DNA of 64,000 nt, taken from assembly GCF_900103415.1 (NCBI RefSeq), contig NZ_FMXB01000001.1:62001-126000 (forward strand), given 5' to 3'. Positions 1 to 8,633 of this stretch are shown in pieces. How positions within the stretch are numbered: the first letter of the stretch is position 1; each line of letters begins with the position of its first letter. The DNA is from Methanobrevibacter millerae (lineage in GTDB: Archaea; Methanobacteriota; Methanobacteria; Methanobacteriales; Methanobacteriaceae). The notes under the pieces are model-generated. The model was not told the origin of the DNA. It was given only the letters and a program-made list of their open reading frames with translations, and did not search any database. The position numbers and the translations under genes are program-made.

Positions 1-467
1 CTGATATCATAGAAGAGTTGCTTGAAACAACTGAAGAAGATAACAAAAAGTTAGCTGAAGAGTTTAAGGATGAGGAAATCTTTTATTGTCTTGGAAGCGG
101 CCCTAACTTCGGTCTTTCATTCAAACTGGCAATGACAATGCTTATGGAAGGAGCAATCAAGCATGCATGTCCACTTTATTCAGCTGAATTCAGGCATGGT
201 TTAATAGAACGTGCCGAAAAAGACGTTCCTATCATTATCTTTGACTCTGACTTTGAATCCGATGAGATTACAAGAAAAGCAATAGAATTTTCCAAAAACC
301 TTGAGCTTAAAATGATCGTATACAATTTAAGCGACTACGCTGATGTCAATAACCTATTGTCTCCATTGGTTTATGTTGTTCCTTTGGAATGGTTTGTCTA
401 TTACCTGGCACACTTCAACGGCGAAGACCCTGGTGCTACAAGACACATCGGCAAGGTAAGGTATTAA
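1..467 (+). CDS. SIS-domain sugar isomerase/deglycase-like protein, C-terminal part
   Basis: The gene is open from the left edge (first full codon at base 3), so the N-terminal part lies outside the window. The visible 155 or so residues form one SIS (sugar isomerase) domain. They contain a phosphosugar-binding stretch [10 protein letters not shown], an acidic AEFRHG segment and a C-terminal tail ending [11 protein letters not shown]. This matches the second SIS domain of GlmS/FrlB-type proteins, which isomerise or deglycate sugar phosphates in the cytoplasm. No glutaminase domain can be judged from here. Substrate is unknown. A hairpin terminator follows directly at 481-504. Confidence 0.75.
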   Translation, partial: DIIEELLETTEEDNKKLAEEFKDEEIFYCLGSGPNFGLSFKLAMTMLMEGAIKHACPLYSAEFRHGLIERAEKDVPIIIFDSDFESDEITRKAIEFSKNLELKMIVYNLSDYADVNNLLSPLVYVVPLEWFVYYLAHFNGEDPGATRHIGKVRY

Positions 468-480
468 TTTCTAAAATTTA

Positions 481-504
481 AGCAGTAGAAGCTATTCTAC
501 TGTT
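481..504 (+). terminator. Hairpin terminator after the SIS gene
   Basis: Inverted repeat CAGTAGAA (483-490), loop GCTA, TTCTACTG (495-502), extended by an A-T pair outside a G-T wobble and followed by TTATTTTA and a later T-run. The same 8-base stem recurs after the next gene at 3460-3478. Confidence 0.6.
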
Positions 505-564
505 ATTTTAATCTATTTTTTAACATTTGGCTTTTAATAAGGCTTTTTTAACATATTTTATAAA

Positions 565-577
565 TTTTATATATAAT
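565..577 (+). promoter_or_regulatory. TATA box for the Ig-repeat surface protein
   Basis: TTTTATATATAAT in an AT-rich stretch, about 57 bases upstream of the GGGGTG ribosome binding site of the next gene. It fits an archaeal TATA element with a start of transcription near base 600. Confidence 0.5.
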
Positions 578-633
578 GTTTTGCATATTCATATTTGTAT
601 TAAACTTTTTGAAATGGTAATTGGGGTGTAAAA

Positions 634-3411
634 ATTTTTAATAGGAAATATGCAATTATTCTTTCCATTGTTCTGACATTGTTCATTGCGATGGGTTCAC
701 TTTCAGCTGCTGATTTAAACGATACCTGTGAGGATTATGTCTCAGGGACTGTTTTTCAGGAATTTCATTCTTTAGATGATGACGTTACGGCCAATGGTAC
801 AATTCCAACCTCTCTGGCCGGAAACGACACTGAAATGTATTTTGGAAGCGGTGAATCATTTAAGGTTTCACTAACAGACGTTAACGGAACTGCATTGTCA
901 AACGAAAGCGTAATATTTACGATTAATGCAAATAACTATACCAGAACCACTGACGTTAACGGCACTGCTTCAATCAAAATCAACCTGAACTCAGGAAGCT
1001 ATAATGTGACATCTTATTTTGCTGGAACTGACATTTATAGCTCTTCAAATACTTCACATGTCATTAATGTCCTCTCAACGATTTTAGGTGATGATATCGA
1101 GAAATTTTATAAAAACGATACTCAGTATTATGCAACTTTTAAAGACAGCAGCGGCAATCTGCTGGTAGATACAAACGTCACTTTCAACATCAACGGCGTT
1201 TATTATGAAAGAAAGACCAATGAAAAGGGTACTGCAAGGCTCAACATTAATCTCAATTCAGGAAAATACATTTTAACAGCCATCAATCCGGCCAATGGCG
1301 AGATGCATTCCAATAACGTCACCGTGATTTCCACATTATACGGCTCTGACGTTGTGAAATACTATAAAAACGACACCCAGTATTATGTAACTCTCGTAAA
1401 CGGTGAAGGAAAGCCATTGGCAAACCAGAAAGTTACTTTCAACATCAATGGCGTTTACTATGAGCGAACCGCAGATTCAAACGGAATTGCCAGAATGAAC
1501 ATCAACCTGAATCCTGGAAACTACACGATTACTGCAATCAGTTCCTTTAACAATGAGATGCACTCAAACAACATTGAGGTATTGCCTACGATATCAGCTG
1601 AGGATTTAACCATGAATTATAAGGACGGCAGCAGATTCTGCGCCAACGTTCTTGACGATAATGGAAATCCTCTGGCCAAAAGCGATGTGGTGTTCAACAT
1701 TAACGGTGTTTATTACACCCGCACAAGCGACAATGAGGGCAACGCATATTTAAACATCAATCTTGAAGTTGGAAGCTATGTCATAACAGCAACCAACAAT
1801 AAAGGCCTTTCAGTTTCAAAAACGATTAAGATTAATAAGGGAGATTCCACTATCAAGGCCAGTGATGCCCATATTATTGTAGGCGTTGACAGAGACTATA
1901 CTGTTACGTTAATGGGCGTCAACAACAAGACAGTTCCTTTAAACCTAATAAGTTTCAGATATAATGGTGTTAACGTCAATGCGGTTTCAAATGAAAACGG
2001 TGAAGCGACAATAGTAATTTCAAATCTCAGCGAAGGAAATTACACTCTGGAATGTGAATTCAGGGGAAACGGGAATTACAATCCGTGCAAGTCCTCCGTT
2101 AACTTGACCGTTGAGAACGCTACCAACCGTCTATTTGGAAGCGATTTGAAAATGTATTATCATGACGGCTCCAGATTCACTGTGGCGTTAACCGACTTGA
2201 AATCACACCCTATGGCTAACGAAACCATTACATTCAATATCAACGGCAATCTCTATAACCGAACTACCGATTCAAGAGGCATTGCCGGTTTAAACATCAA
2301 CCTGAATCCGGGCACTTATAAAATCTCATACTCCTATTGCGTCCCTGATTCTCCGGATTACAATAGAGGATCAAATACGATTGTCGTTTCAAAAATCCCG
2401 GTTAATATGCAAACAAGCGATTTGACGTTCATTCACGGCGAAAAAGGAGTATTCACCGCAACGTTAATCGACTACCGCAAAAGTCCTCTGGAAGGATTTG
2501 AGGTTACATTCAGCATTAGCGGAAAAACATACAAAAGGATAACGAACGCTTCAGGAGTAGCCTCCCTAAACATCAATCTGCCTGTAGGTTATTACGAAAT
2601 TTCAACGTCATTCGACAATGTATTTTACACTCCGTGCAGTGCATCTAATCACGTTCTGGTTGACGGAGCCACGCTCGTTGCATATGACGTAACTATTTAT
2701 CCTGGATATTACAGGGATTATTCAGTATGGGTATATGACGCTTATGGAAAGCCGATTGAAAACGCTGACATTGAATTCATATACAATGGCGTATCCAAGC
2801 ATGCATTAACCGATGATGAAGGTATAGCTACCGCATCCGTTGGCGGCATGGCCAAAGGGGAATACGTGGTTGTCTATAAATACGCCGAGAGAAACACTGC
2901 CGGCCAGGCACATCTTTTCGTATCCGAACAGGTGTTGAATACGAAAAATACGATTGAGGATTTGACTCCGTATCTGATTGAGTCCATTAACTGTCAGGTT
3001 TCAAATCCGGAAATCGTTTCCCTTGCAAACAGATTGACCAGCGGTTTAACCAGTTCCTGGGATAAGGCTAAAGCTATTTACAATTATGTGCGTGATGCAA
3101 TAAGCTATGGCTACTATTATGATACCAAGTACGGCGCTGTGGGAACGCTCCATTCCAAAGTGGGGAACTGCGTTGATCAGTCACACCTGTCAATTGCGTT
3201 ATACAGGGCTGCAGGCCTTCCTGCAAGATACGTCCATGGAAAATGCACATTCGGAGATGGCAGATATGGTCACGTGTGGGTTCAGGTATTAATTGGTGAT
3301 ACTTGGGTTGCAGGCGATACGATAAGTTCCAAAAACTCACTTGGCGTAGTCAATAATTGGAATAATTATGATTATAAGCATTATGGATACTTCCCGTATA
3401 TTGTATTCTGA
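634..3411 (+). CDS. Secreted Ig-repeat adhesin-like protein with C-terminal transglutaminase-like domain
   Basis: Exported surface protein of about 925 residues. After a signal peptide come roughly eight Ig-like (Big/invasin type) repeats of 80-100 residues, each with a core like FNINGVYYERT..GxAxLNINLxxGxY. They end in a transglutaminase-like cysteine-protease fold with candidate triad Cys846 (GNCVDQ), His880 (GHVWV) and Asp895 (AGDTIS). Such domains are common in methanogen surface proteins and may act on pseudomurein peptides; that role is inferred. Start: the first canonical codon is TTG at 679, but that cuts the signal peptide. The open frame continues upstream through a Lys/Arg-rich n-region to ATT at 634, five bases after GGGGTG (623-628). 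No ATG, GTG or TTG fits there. Confidence 0.8.
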   Translation: MFNRKYAIILSIVLTLFIAMGSLSAADLNDTCEDYVSGTVFQEFHSLDDDVTANGTIPTSLAGNDTEMYFGSGESFKVSLTDVNGTALSNESVIFTINANNYTRTTDVNGTASIKINLNSGSYNVTSYFAGTDIYSSSNTSHVINVLSTILGDDIEKFYKNDTQYYATFKDSSGNLLVDTNVTFNINGVYYERKTNEKGTARLNINLNSGKYILTAINPANGEMHSNNVTVISTLYGSDVVKYYKNDTQYYVTLVNGEGKPLANQKVTFNINGVYYERTADSNGIARMNINLNPGNYTITAISSFNNEMHSNNIEVLPTISAEDLTMNYKDGSRFCANVLDDNGNPLAKSDVVFNINGVYYTRTSDNEGNAYLNINLEVGSYVITATNNKGLSVSKTIKINKGDSTIKASDAHIIVGVDRDYTVTLMGVNNKTVPLNLISFRYNGVNVNAVSNENGEATIVISNLSEGNYTLECEFRGNGNYNPCKSSVNLTVENATNRLFGSDLKMYYHDGSRFTVALTDLKSHPMANETITFNINGNLYNRTTDSRGIAGLNINLNPGTYKISYSYCVPDSPDYNRGSNTIVVSKIPVNMQTSDLTFIHGEKGVFTATLIDYRKSPLEGFEVTFSISGKTYKRITNASGVASLNINLPVGYYEISTSFDNVFYTPCSASNHVLVDGATLVAYDVTIYPGYYRDYSVWVYDAYGKPIENADIEFIYNGVSKHALTDDEGIATASVGGMAKGEYVVVYKYAERNTAGQAHLFVSEQVLNTKNTIEDLTPYLIESINCQVSNPEIVSLANRLTSGLTSSWDKAKAIYNYVRDAISYGYYYDTKYGAVGTLHSKVGNCVDQSHLSIALYRAAGLPARYVHGKCTFGDGRYGHVWVQVLIGDTWVAGDTISSKNSLGVVNNWNNYDYKHYGYFPYIVF

Positions 3412-3457
3412 AAACGGGATTGGCAATGCAGGTTAATTATTAAAAAAAGAAAATTTA

Positions 3458-3480
3458 AACAGTAGAATTATTCTACTGTT
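3458..3480. terminator. Bidirectional hairpin between convergent genes
   Basis: AACAGTAGAA (3458-3467), TTA, TTCTACTGTT (3471-3480): ten-base arms. On the minus strand it overlaps the Hsp20 stop codon and is followed by a T-rich tract, so it probably ends both the surface-protein and hsp20 transcripts. The stem is the same as at 483-502. Confidence 0.6.
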
Positions 3481-4118
3481 ACTTTATGTTTTGGAATAAC
3501 TAATTTTGGAATAGTAATGACTACTACACCTTTGTCGTATTTAGCTTTGATTTTTTCTACTTCAATGCTGTTTTCGAATCTGACGGTTTTTGAGCATCTT
3601 CCGACAGTTAATTCAGAAGCGATGATGTCAACATCTTTTTTGTCTTCGTCTTCTTCCTCTTCAGATTTGAGAATGCATTCCAATTCTTCAGCGAATGGTT
3701 TGAAGGTTGCATTGATTACGAGGTCATTGTCGCCGGCTTCGATTTCAATATCGTCTTTGGAAAGACCTGGAACTGCAACTTTCAAGTAGTAAATGTTATC
3801 TGTTTCGATTAAGTCAACAGCTAAATTGCTTATGGTAGCGTTTTTATATTCGTTGATTTTTTCATCAGCGTATTGCTGCATGTTTTTAAGGCCTTCCTTG
3901 AATTCTTCAACTGTTTTGTTTAAGTCGCTTGCGAATTTTTCAGAGTAGATTTTTCCTTTTTCTTTCTTTTCTTCGAATTTTTCTTTGTGTTCGTTGATTT
4001 TTTCGTCGAATAATCCTTCTCTTGTTTTTTCTTCTTCTTTTTCGAAGGTTTCTTCAGATTCATCGAATTTTTCTTTTCTTTCGTCAATCTTATCTTCAAG
4101 TATGTCTTTTTTTGCCAT
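3468..4118 (-). CDS. Hsp20/alpha-crystallin family small heat-shock protein with long charged N-terminus
   Basis: Small heat-shock chaperone that holds unfolding proteins in the cytoplasm. The alpha-crystallin domain spans about residues 100-216 (AVPGLSKDDIEIEAGDNDLVI, then GVVVITIPK near the end). The N-terminal 95 residues are almost entirely charged (Glu/Lys heptads), typical of a coiled coil and unusual for the family. A second oddity is an acidic insert (SEEEEDEDKKD) within the crystallin domain. Start chosen at ATG 4118 because GGAGTG lies six bases upstream; an in-frame GTG at 4127 is part of that ribosome binding site. Convergent with the surface protein. Confidence 0.85.
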   Translation of the reverse strand: MAKKDILEDKIDERKEKFDESEETFEKEEEKTREGLFDEKINEHKEKFEEKKEKGKIYSEKFASDLNKTVEEFKEGLKNMQQYADEKINEYKNATISNLAVDLIETDNIYYLKVAVPGLSKDDIEIEAGDNDLVINATFKPFAEELECILKSEEEEDEDKKDVDIIASELTVGRCSKTVRFENSIEVEKIKAKYDKGVVVITIPKLVIPKHKVTVE

Positions 4119-4193
4119 GATTTTCACTCCTTTATAGTTTTTTTCCTATATGTTTGATTATATCATTATACATTCACATATATAAGATTATCG

Positions 4194-5219
4194 TTAATAG
4201 TAGTCGAGCTCCTCTTCGTCTTCAACAGTTCTGTCGATTTTTTCTATGGTATCGATTATCTCATTGATTTTGTCTATTCCATCTCCGTCAAGTGCAGATA
4301 TGAATAAAGTGTTATCAGGGTCGTCTACAAACTGATTTATGTATTCTTCATCCTGTTCGATGTCCATTTTATTGAATAAGTGAATAATAGGGATTTCATC
4401 GAATATCTTTGCAATCTGCTTTTGAAGATTATACTGGCTTTCCAGGTGGAATCCACAGGTTTCAGATCCGTCATAAATGAAGAGAATCGCATCGGCCAGA
4501 TGCTCAAGGGCAACGATAGCGTTCATTTCAATGTCATTCATCTCCATAACTGGTCTGTCAAGCAGTCCTGGTGTATCAATGAACTGTATGCTCTTCCAGT
4601 GCCTTTCGGTATGGCCTATCTGAATTCCCTTTGTGGTAAAAGGATAATCGGCAACCTGAGGGTCTGCACCGCTTATCTGTCTTAAAAGGGTTGATTTGCC
4701 CACATTTGGAAATCCTGCAATAACTATTGTGGTAGCGTCAAAATCGATGGTGGGCATGTTCCTTAACTTGGATTTGGCAAAGTCTAAAAAATCAAGGTCC
4801 TTTTCGATTTTATTAATTACTGAAGCTATTCTTCCATAGGCTTCTCTTTGAATGGCGCTTGCCTTTTCTGAAGGGCTTCTCTTAAGCTTTCTTGAGTATT
4901 CCCTTTCAAGCTGTGCCAATATTCCATAAGCCCAGTTAAGTGCACCCAATGCCTGTTTCATTGAGTCTACACCGACAGTAATGTCTATATAATCTTGATA
5001 AAATGGATGGAGCTCTTCAATTTCCGGGACTGCATCGATAATTGATTTCAATTTATCTTTCATTACCTGACATGCAGTAACCACTCTTCTTTCTTCAATT
5101 TTTTTTCCTTTCAAATGTTTTGGGATTTTTTGGGTTCTTAATAAATCAGCGGCTTTCTTTCCTCTGCTGAATCCCTTGTCCAATATTTCATCCGGGGTCG
5201 GTATTGTTGGAATCATCAT
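4194..5219 (-). CDS. NOG1-type OBG-family GTPase
   Basis: Cytoplasmic GTPase of 341 residues with an N-terminal helical region (about 1-155) followed by a G domain: G1 GFPNVGKST, G3 DTPGL, G4 NKMD, G5 ISAL. The helical domain plus OBG-like G domain matches archaeal NOG1/MJ1408-like proteins, which are linked to large-subunit ribosome assembly. That role is from the eukaryotic homologue. It ends in an acidic tail (EDEEELDYY). Single-gene unit on the minus strand. An ATG pair sits at the start; the first is used here. Confidence 0.85.
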   Translation of the reverse strand: MMIPTIPTPDEILDKGFSRGKKAADLLRTQKIPKHLKGKKIEERRVVTACQVMKDKLKSIIDAVPEIEELHPFYQDYIDITVGVDSMKQALGALNWAYGILAQLEREYSRKLKRSPSEKASAIQREAYGRIASVINKIEKDLDFLDFAKSKLRNMPTIDFDATTIVIAGFPNVGKSTLLRQISGADPQVADYPFTTKGIQIGHTERHWKSIQFIDTPGLLDRPVMEMNDIEMNAIVALEHLADAILFIYDGSETCGFHLESQYNLQKQIAKIFDEIPIIHLFNKMDIEQDEEYINQFVDDPDNTLFISALDGDGIDKINEIIDTIEKIDRTVEDEEELDYY

Positions 5220-5486
5220 TATATCACTTTAATATAAGTTACGTATCTGCTTGTCTCATAACTTTTCTTATAATATTCTTTGACTGGGATGATTAATTAA
5301 ATTTGTGGATAATATACTATATTAATTAAATTAAAAGTTTGTTAAACATTATTTATAATCTCTTGTTGTATTGTAAAAATAAAATAATGATTTTCATAAC
5401 TGCTAAATAAAGTTAATTTAAATATAAATGAAATAAAAAATTATCAATATGTTCTGAGTCATGTGAAAACTCACGATAAATTTGTA

Positions 5487-5588
5487 CTACTCACCCAAAA
5501 CCAAAATTGTTACAATAATTGCAATAATTGCATCATAGAATGCTTCCAGTCTGTTGGTTGACATATATTTTTCATTCATTATAATCAT
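5487..5588 (-). pseudogene. Remnant of a TMEM175-family (DUF1211) potassium channel gene
   Basis: Thirty-four codons from ATG 5588 to TAG, reading MNEKYMSTNRLEAFYDAIIA then IIVTILVLGE. This matches the first transmembrane helix of prokaryotic TMEM175 channels, whose signature is R-x3-FSD-x-x-x-AI-x-x-T-x-LVL (here Tyr replaces Ser). The frame then stops; I find no continuation of the roughly 200-residue protein in any frame of the AT-rich sequence between 5230 and 5487. It is best read as a 5' fragment left by deletion. The rest of 5220-5706 holds only AT-rich promoter sequence. Confidence 0.6.
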
Positions 5589-5654
5589 TTTTAATTTAAA
5601 ATATGATAAATTTTTCTTAAAATGGCATTTAGTAATTGTTGACATTCGCAACTA

Positions 5655-5663
5655 TTATATATT
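5655..5663 (+). promoter_or_regulatory. TATA box for the alpha/beta hydrolase gene
   Basis: TTATATATT, about 36 bases upstream of the AAAGGTG ribosome binding site (5694-5700) and 44 before the ATG at 5707. Confidence 0.4.
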
Positions 5664-5706
5664 ATGATGTTAATAATTTAATTTGAATAAACAAAAGGTG
5701 TTTATT

Positions 5707-6675
5707 ATGGATAATATTGAAATTACTAAAGAATGGGATAAAGTTTTTCCAAAAAGTGACGAAGTGAATCACGAAAAAATAACATTCAAGAATAAATATG
5801 GATTCAGCTTGGTTGCAGATTTATATGAACCCAAAGATGCTAATGAAAAATTACCTGCAATTGCAGTTTCAGGACCATTTGGTGCTGTAAAGGAGCAGTC
5901 CTCAGGGTTATATGCGCAGGAATTAGCTAAAAGGGGATTTCTAACAATTGCTTTTGATCCGTCATTTACCGGTGAAAGTTCCGGTGAACCTCGATATATG
6001 GCATCTCCGGACATTAACACTGAAGATTTTCAGGCTGCAGTTGACTTTTTAGTGACTAATGATAAAGTGGATGCTGATAAGATTGGAATTCTGGGTATTT
6101 GTGGTTGGGGAGGAATGGCTTTAAATGCTGCATCAATAGATACCCGTATTAAAGCTACAGTTACCTCAACAATGTATAATATGACCCGTATTAATGCTAA
6201 AGGATATTTTGATGAAGCAGACAATCCTGATGCAAGATATGAAATGAAAGTCATGCTTAACAATCAAAGAACTGAAGACTATAAAAACGGAGAATATGTA
6301 AGGGCTGGTGGAGTAGTTGATCCTCTGCCTGATGATGCACCATTTTTTGTAAAAGACTACTATGACTATTATAAAACAGAAAGGGGATACCATAAACGTT
6401 CTCTAAACTCAAATGACGGTTGGAATGCCATTGGATGTATGTCATTTATCTCCCAGCCAATCATTGCGTATTCAAATGAAATCAGATCAGCGGTTTTAAT
6501 AATCCATGGGGATAAGGCACATTCATGTTATATGTCTAAAGATGAATTCGAAAAATTAGAAGGCGACAACAAGGAACTTCTTATCATTCCTGATGCGGTT
6601 CACACGGATTTATATGATGATTTAGATATAATTCCTTTTGATAAAATTGCTGAATTCTACAAAGAAAATTTTTAA
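5707..6675 (+). CDS. Alpha/beta hydrolase, dienelactone-hydrolase-like
   Basis: Cytoplasmic hydrolase of 322 residues, no signal peptide. The nucleophile elbow is GICGWGG, so the nucleophile may be Cys rather than Ser. The other likely triad members are Asp in IIHGDKAHS and His in DAVHTDLYDD. An oxyanion-type segment SGPFGAVKEQSSGLYA lies near residues 53-68. Close relatives occur in gut bacteria, so transfer is possible but unproven. The true substrate is unknown. Start chosen at ATG 5707, six bases after AAAGGTG; an in-frame TTG at 5683 lacks a binding site. Confidence 0.75.
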   Translation: MDNIEITKEWDKVFPKSDEVNHEKITFKNKYGFSLVADLYEPKDANEKLPAIAVSGPFGAVKEQSSGLYAQELAKRGFLTIAFDPSFTGESSGEPRYMASPDINTEDFQAAVDFLVTNDKVDADKIGILGICGWGGMALNAASIDTRIKATVTSTMYNMTRINAKGYFDEADNPDARYEMKVMLNNQRTEDYKNGEYVRAGGVVDPLPDDAPFFVKDYYDYYKTERGYHKRSLNSNDGWNAIGCMSFISQPIIAYSNEIRSAVLIIHGDKAHSCYMSKDEFEKLEGDNKELLIIPDAVHTDLYDDLDIIPFDKIAEFYKENF

Positions 6676-6708
6676 GTTAGTTAATAATTATAACTAACCT
6701 TTTTTTTT
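6676..6708 (+). terminator. Strong hairpin plus T-run terminator
   Basis: GTTAGTTA (6676-6683), seven-base loop, TAACTAAC (6691-6698), then CT and a run of T to 6708, one base after the hydrolase stop codon. Read from the other strand it also follows the convergent gene at 6714. Confidence 0.75.
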
Positions 6709-6713
6709 AAAAA

Positions 6714-7145
6714 TTATCTTAAACTGAATTCTAATACTGTGTTGCCAGAGCCTAAAACCTCTTTTAAATCACTGACATTTTGTATTTTGCCTAATTTTGT
6801 ATAACTCCATGAATGGGTGTCATAAAACACAGACACTTGATTTCCTTGATATAATACAATATCTCCAGCCTCAGTGTTCATATTTTCGTCATTAACAGGT
6901 AGTGAAAAACCTAAATTTCCAACTTTTTCAAAATTACCATAATCTGTTGCATTGACAGTAACATTGCCGGTTTCTAATTTTTTTACCAACTCTTGTGTTG
7001 CAGAATTATTTTCTAATTCAACATCAAAAATATGGTCATTAACTTTAAGTTTTATTATATTATCATTATTTTGAGCATTAACTCCTGATAAAAGCAAAAA
7101 ACCTAAAATAATAAATATCATCGAAGTTTTTTTAATAAAGATCAT
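6714..7145 (-). CDS. Exported cyclophilin-like fold protein
   Basis: Protein of 143 residues with an N-terminal signal peptide (KKTSMIFIILGFLLLSGVNA, cleavage near residue 24). The mature part has the GDIVLYQGNQVSVFYDTHSW and SYTKLGKIQ pattern of the bacterial/archaeal cyclophilin-like domain (PF18050 type). The fold is known, but enzymatic activity is not established, and the domain lacks an obvious isomerase active-site Arg. Probably anchored or free outside the membrane. It lies 39 bases downstream of the acetyltransferase on the same strand and may be cotranscribed with it. Confidence 0.65.
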   Translation of the reverse strand: MIFIKKTSMIFIILGFLLLSGVNAQNNDNIIKLKVNDHIFDVELENNSATQELVKKLETGNVTVNATDYGNFEKVGNLGFSLPVNDENMNTEAGDIVLYQGNQVSVFYDTHSWSYTKLGKIQNVSDLKEVLGSGNTVLEFSLR

Positions 7146-7184
7146 ATTATCACTCTTTTTTCTATTTTGAATATGAAAACAGAT

Positions 7185-7757
7185 TCAAAGTTTCACATCT
7201 CTAATGTATCGTGCAGGAACTCCCCCTACAACCGTGTTTTTTGCAACATCTTTTGTGACAACCGCTCCTGCAGCAATAATAGCTCCGTCACCAATAGTGA
7301 CACCGGGGATTACTGTAACATTTGAACCAATCCATACATCATCACCTATAATGACTGGCGATGGGATTAAATTGCCTCTTTTTTGAGGATTTTCATTATG
7401 ATTTAAAGTAGCCAGAACAACATTATGGCCAATCAAAACATTATTTCCAATATAAATTCCGCCTTGATCCTGGAATCTACAGCCGGAATTAATGAAAACA
7501 TTTTTCCCAAGGTGAATGTTTTTTCCAAAATCAGTTGTGAATGGTGGGAAAACCCTGAAATCATCGCTGACGTTTTTATCAATCAGTTTAGAAAACAGTA
7601 TTCTAATTTCATCAAGGTCATGATATTCATAATTCAGTTCACAGGTGATTTTTTGTGCTTCTTGGGAGTAATAGTTACAGGCTTCTGCAGCATCCTCATC
7701 CATTTCCAATTCAGAACCATCATTAAAAATCCTTAAAAGTTCATCTAATTCTAACAT
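7185..7757 (-). CDS. Maltose/galactoside O-acetyltransferase-like hexapeptide-repeat enzyme
   Basis: Acetyl-CoA-dependent sugar O-acetyltransferase of 190 residues, cytoplasmic. A short N-terminal Mac domain (about 1-60) precedes a left-handed beta-helix of hexapeptide repeats with the family signature [20 protein letters not shown] and [20 protein letters not shown]. The catalytic His is in TLNHNENP. The acceptor sugar cannot be told from sequence. It may modify cell-surface polysaccharide precursors or detoxify sugars. Confidence 0.85.
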   Translation of the reverse strand: MLELDELLRIFNDGSELEMDEDAAEACNYYSQEAQKITCELNYEYHDLDEIRILFSKLIDKNVSDDFRVFPPFTTDFGKNIHLGKNVFINSGCRFQDQGGIYIGNNVLIGHNVVLATLNHNENPQKRGNLIPSPVIIGDDVWIGSNVTVIPGVTIGDGAIIAAGAVVTKDVAKNTVVGGVPARYIRDVKL

Positions 7758-7918
7758 GTATAAAATTATATTGGAAGTAGTATATTATCATATATCTTAA
7801 AAGTTTTTGTTCACATGCACACATTGTCATTGCTTCAATCTTTGCAAGTATTAATAAATTAAATTGCATATTTCATTTTATATAATGTTTAAATATCTTC
7901 AAGCTCATATTCAACAAC

Positions 7919-8605
7919 ATGACGGACAGGTTTAAATTTGAAGATGGGGACTATGACTTCCCTTTCTATGATAAAAATCCTCACATTCCCAAATGGGGCT
8001 GGATTGTTTTATTCATTGCGGGTCTTATAGGATATATCTTTACTATCTCTTCAAAGATTCATTTTGCAATACTTGGATGTATAGTTTTGATTGTTCCCGT
8101 TTTGTATTTCTTGAAATGGGATTACAAGGCAATATTTAGAATGCCGTCTCTTAGAGATATCCTTCTTGCAGCAGCTCTTTTTGTCGGTTATATGTTATAT
8201 GCATTCGTTATGGATATGATATTGGCCCAATTCGGAATAGTCAGCAGCGGAATCGTTGAAGAAAACTCAATTACAGTTATGAGTTTAATTCCTCCGATAT
8301 TTTCAATAATGGGTGAGGAATTCGTTAAGTTCATTCCATTCATGTTTTTCTTGAGGGTTTTTTTCAAGTACTCAAATAACCGTAAACTGTCCGTAATCGC
8401 ATCAGTTGCTTTGGTAATGATAATGTTTGCATCCATGCATGCATATAATCCTGTCATGTTCATATTTGCGCTTTTCATACAGGGATTGGGCTCAATATTT
8501 GAGTTTTTCGCATACGTTAAAACCAAAAACATTGTTGTTTCATACCTGACTCATTTATTCACTGATGAATTTATTTTTATTGTTTCATTGCTTGGAGTCG
8601 CCTAG
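7919..8605 (+). CDS. CPBP/CAAX-type intramembrane protease family membrane protein
   Basis: Integral membrane protein of 228 residues with about seven hydrophobic helices. Motif 1 is GEEFVKF (family EExxxR, with Lys in place of Arg). A His follows in SMHAYN within motif 2, and THLFTDEF fits motif 4. This supports the CPBP (Abi) family; proteolytic activity is not assured with the altered motif. No ribosome binding site precedes the ATG; a TATA-like TTTATATAAT about 42 bases upstream suggests a very short leader. Convergent with the next gene. Confidence 0.6.
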   Translation: MTDRFKFEDGDYDFPFYDKNPHIPKWGWIVLFIAGLIGYIFTISSKIHFAILGCIVLIVPVLYFLKWDYKAIFRMPSLRDILLAAALFVGYMLYAFVMDMILAQFGIVSSGIVEENSITVMSLIPPIFSIMGEEFVKFIPFMFFLRVFFKYSNNRKLSVIASVALVMIMFASMHAYNPVMFIFALFIQGLGSIFEFFAYVKTKNIVVSYLTHLFTDEFIFIVSLLGVA

Positions 8606-8633
8606 GAATTTTATAATTAAGTCGGATGGCCAA

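Noticed and set aside
3074-3340. An 88-codon minus-strand frame inside the surface protein gene
   Set aside because: It lies opposite a conserved transglutaminase-like domain, lacks a ribosome binding site, and has improbable composition.
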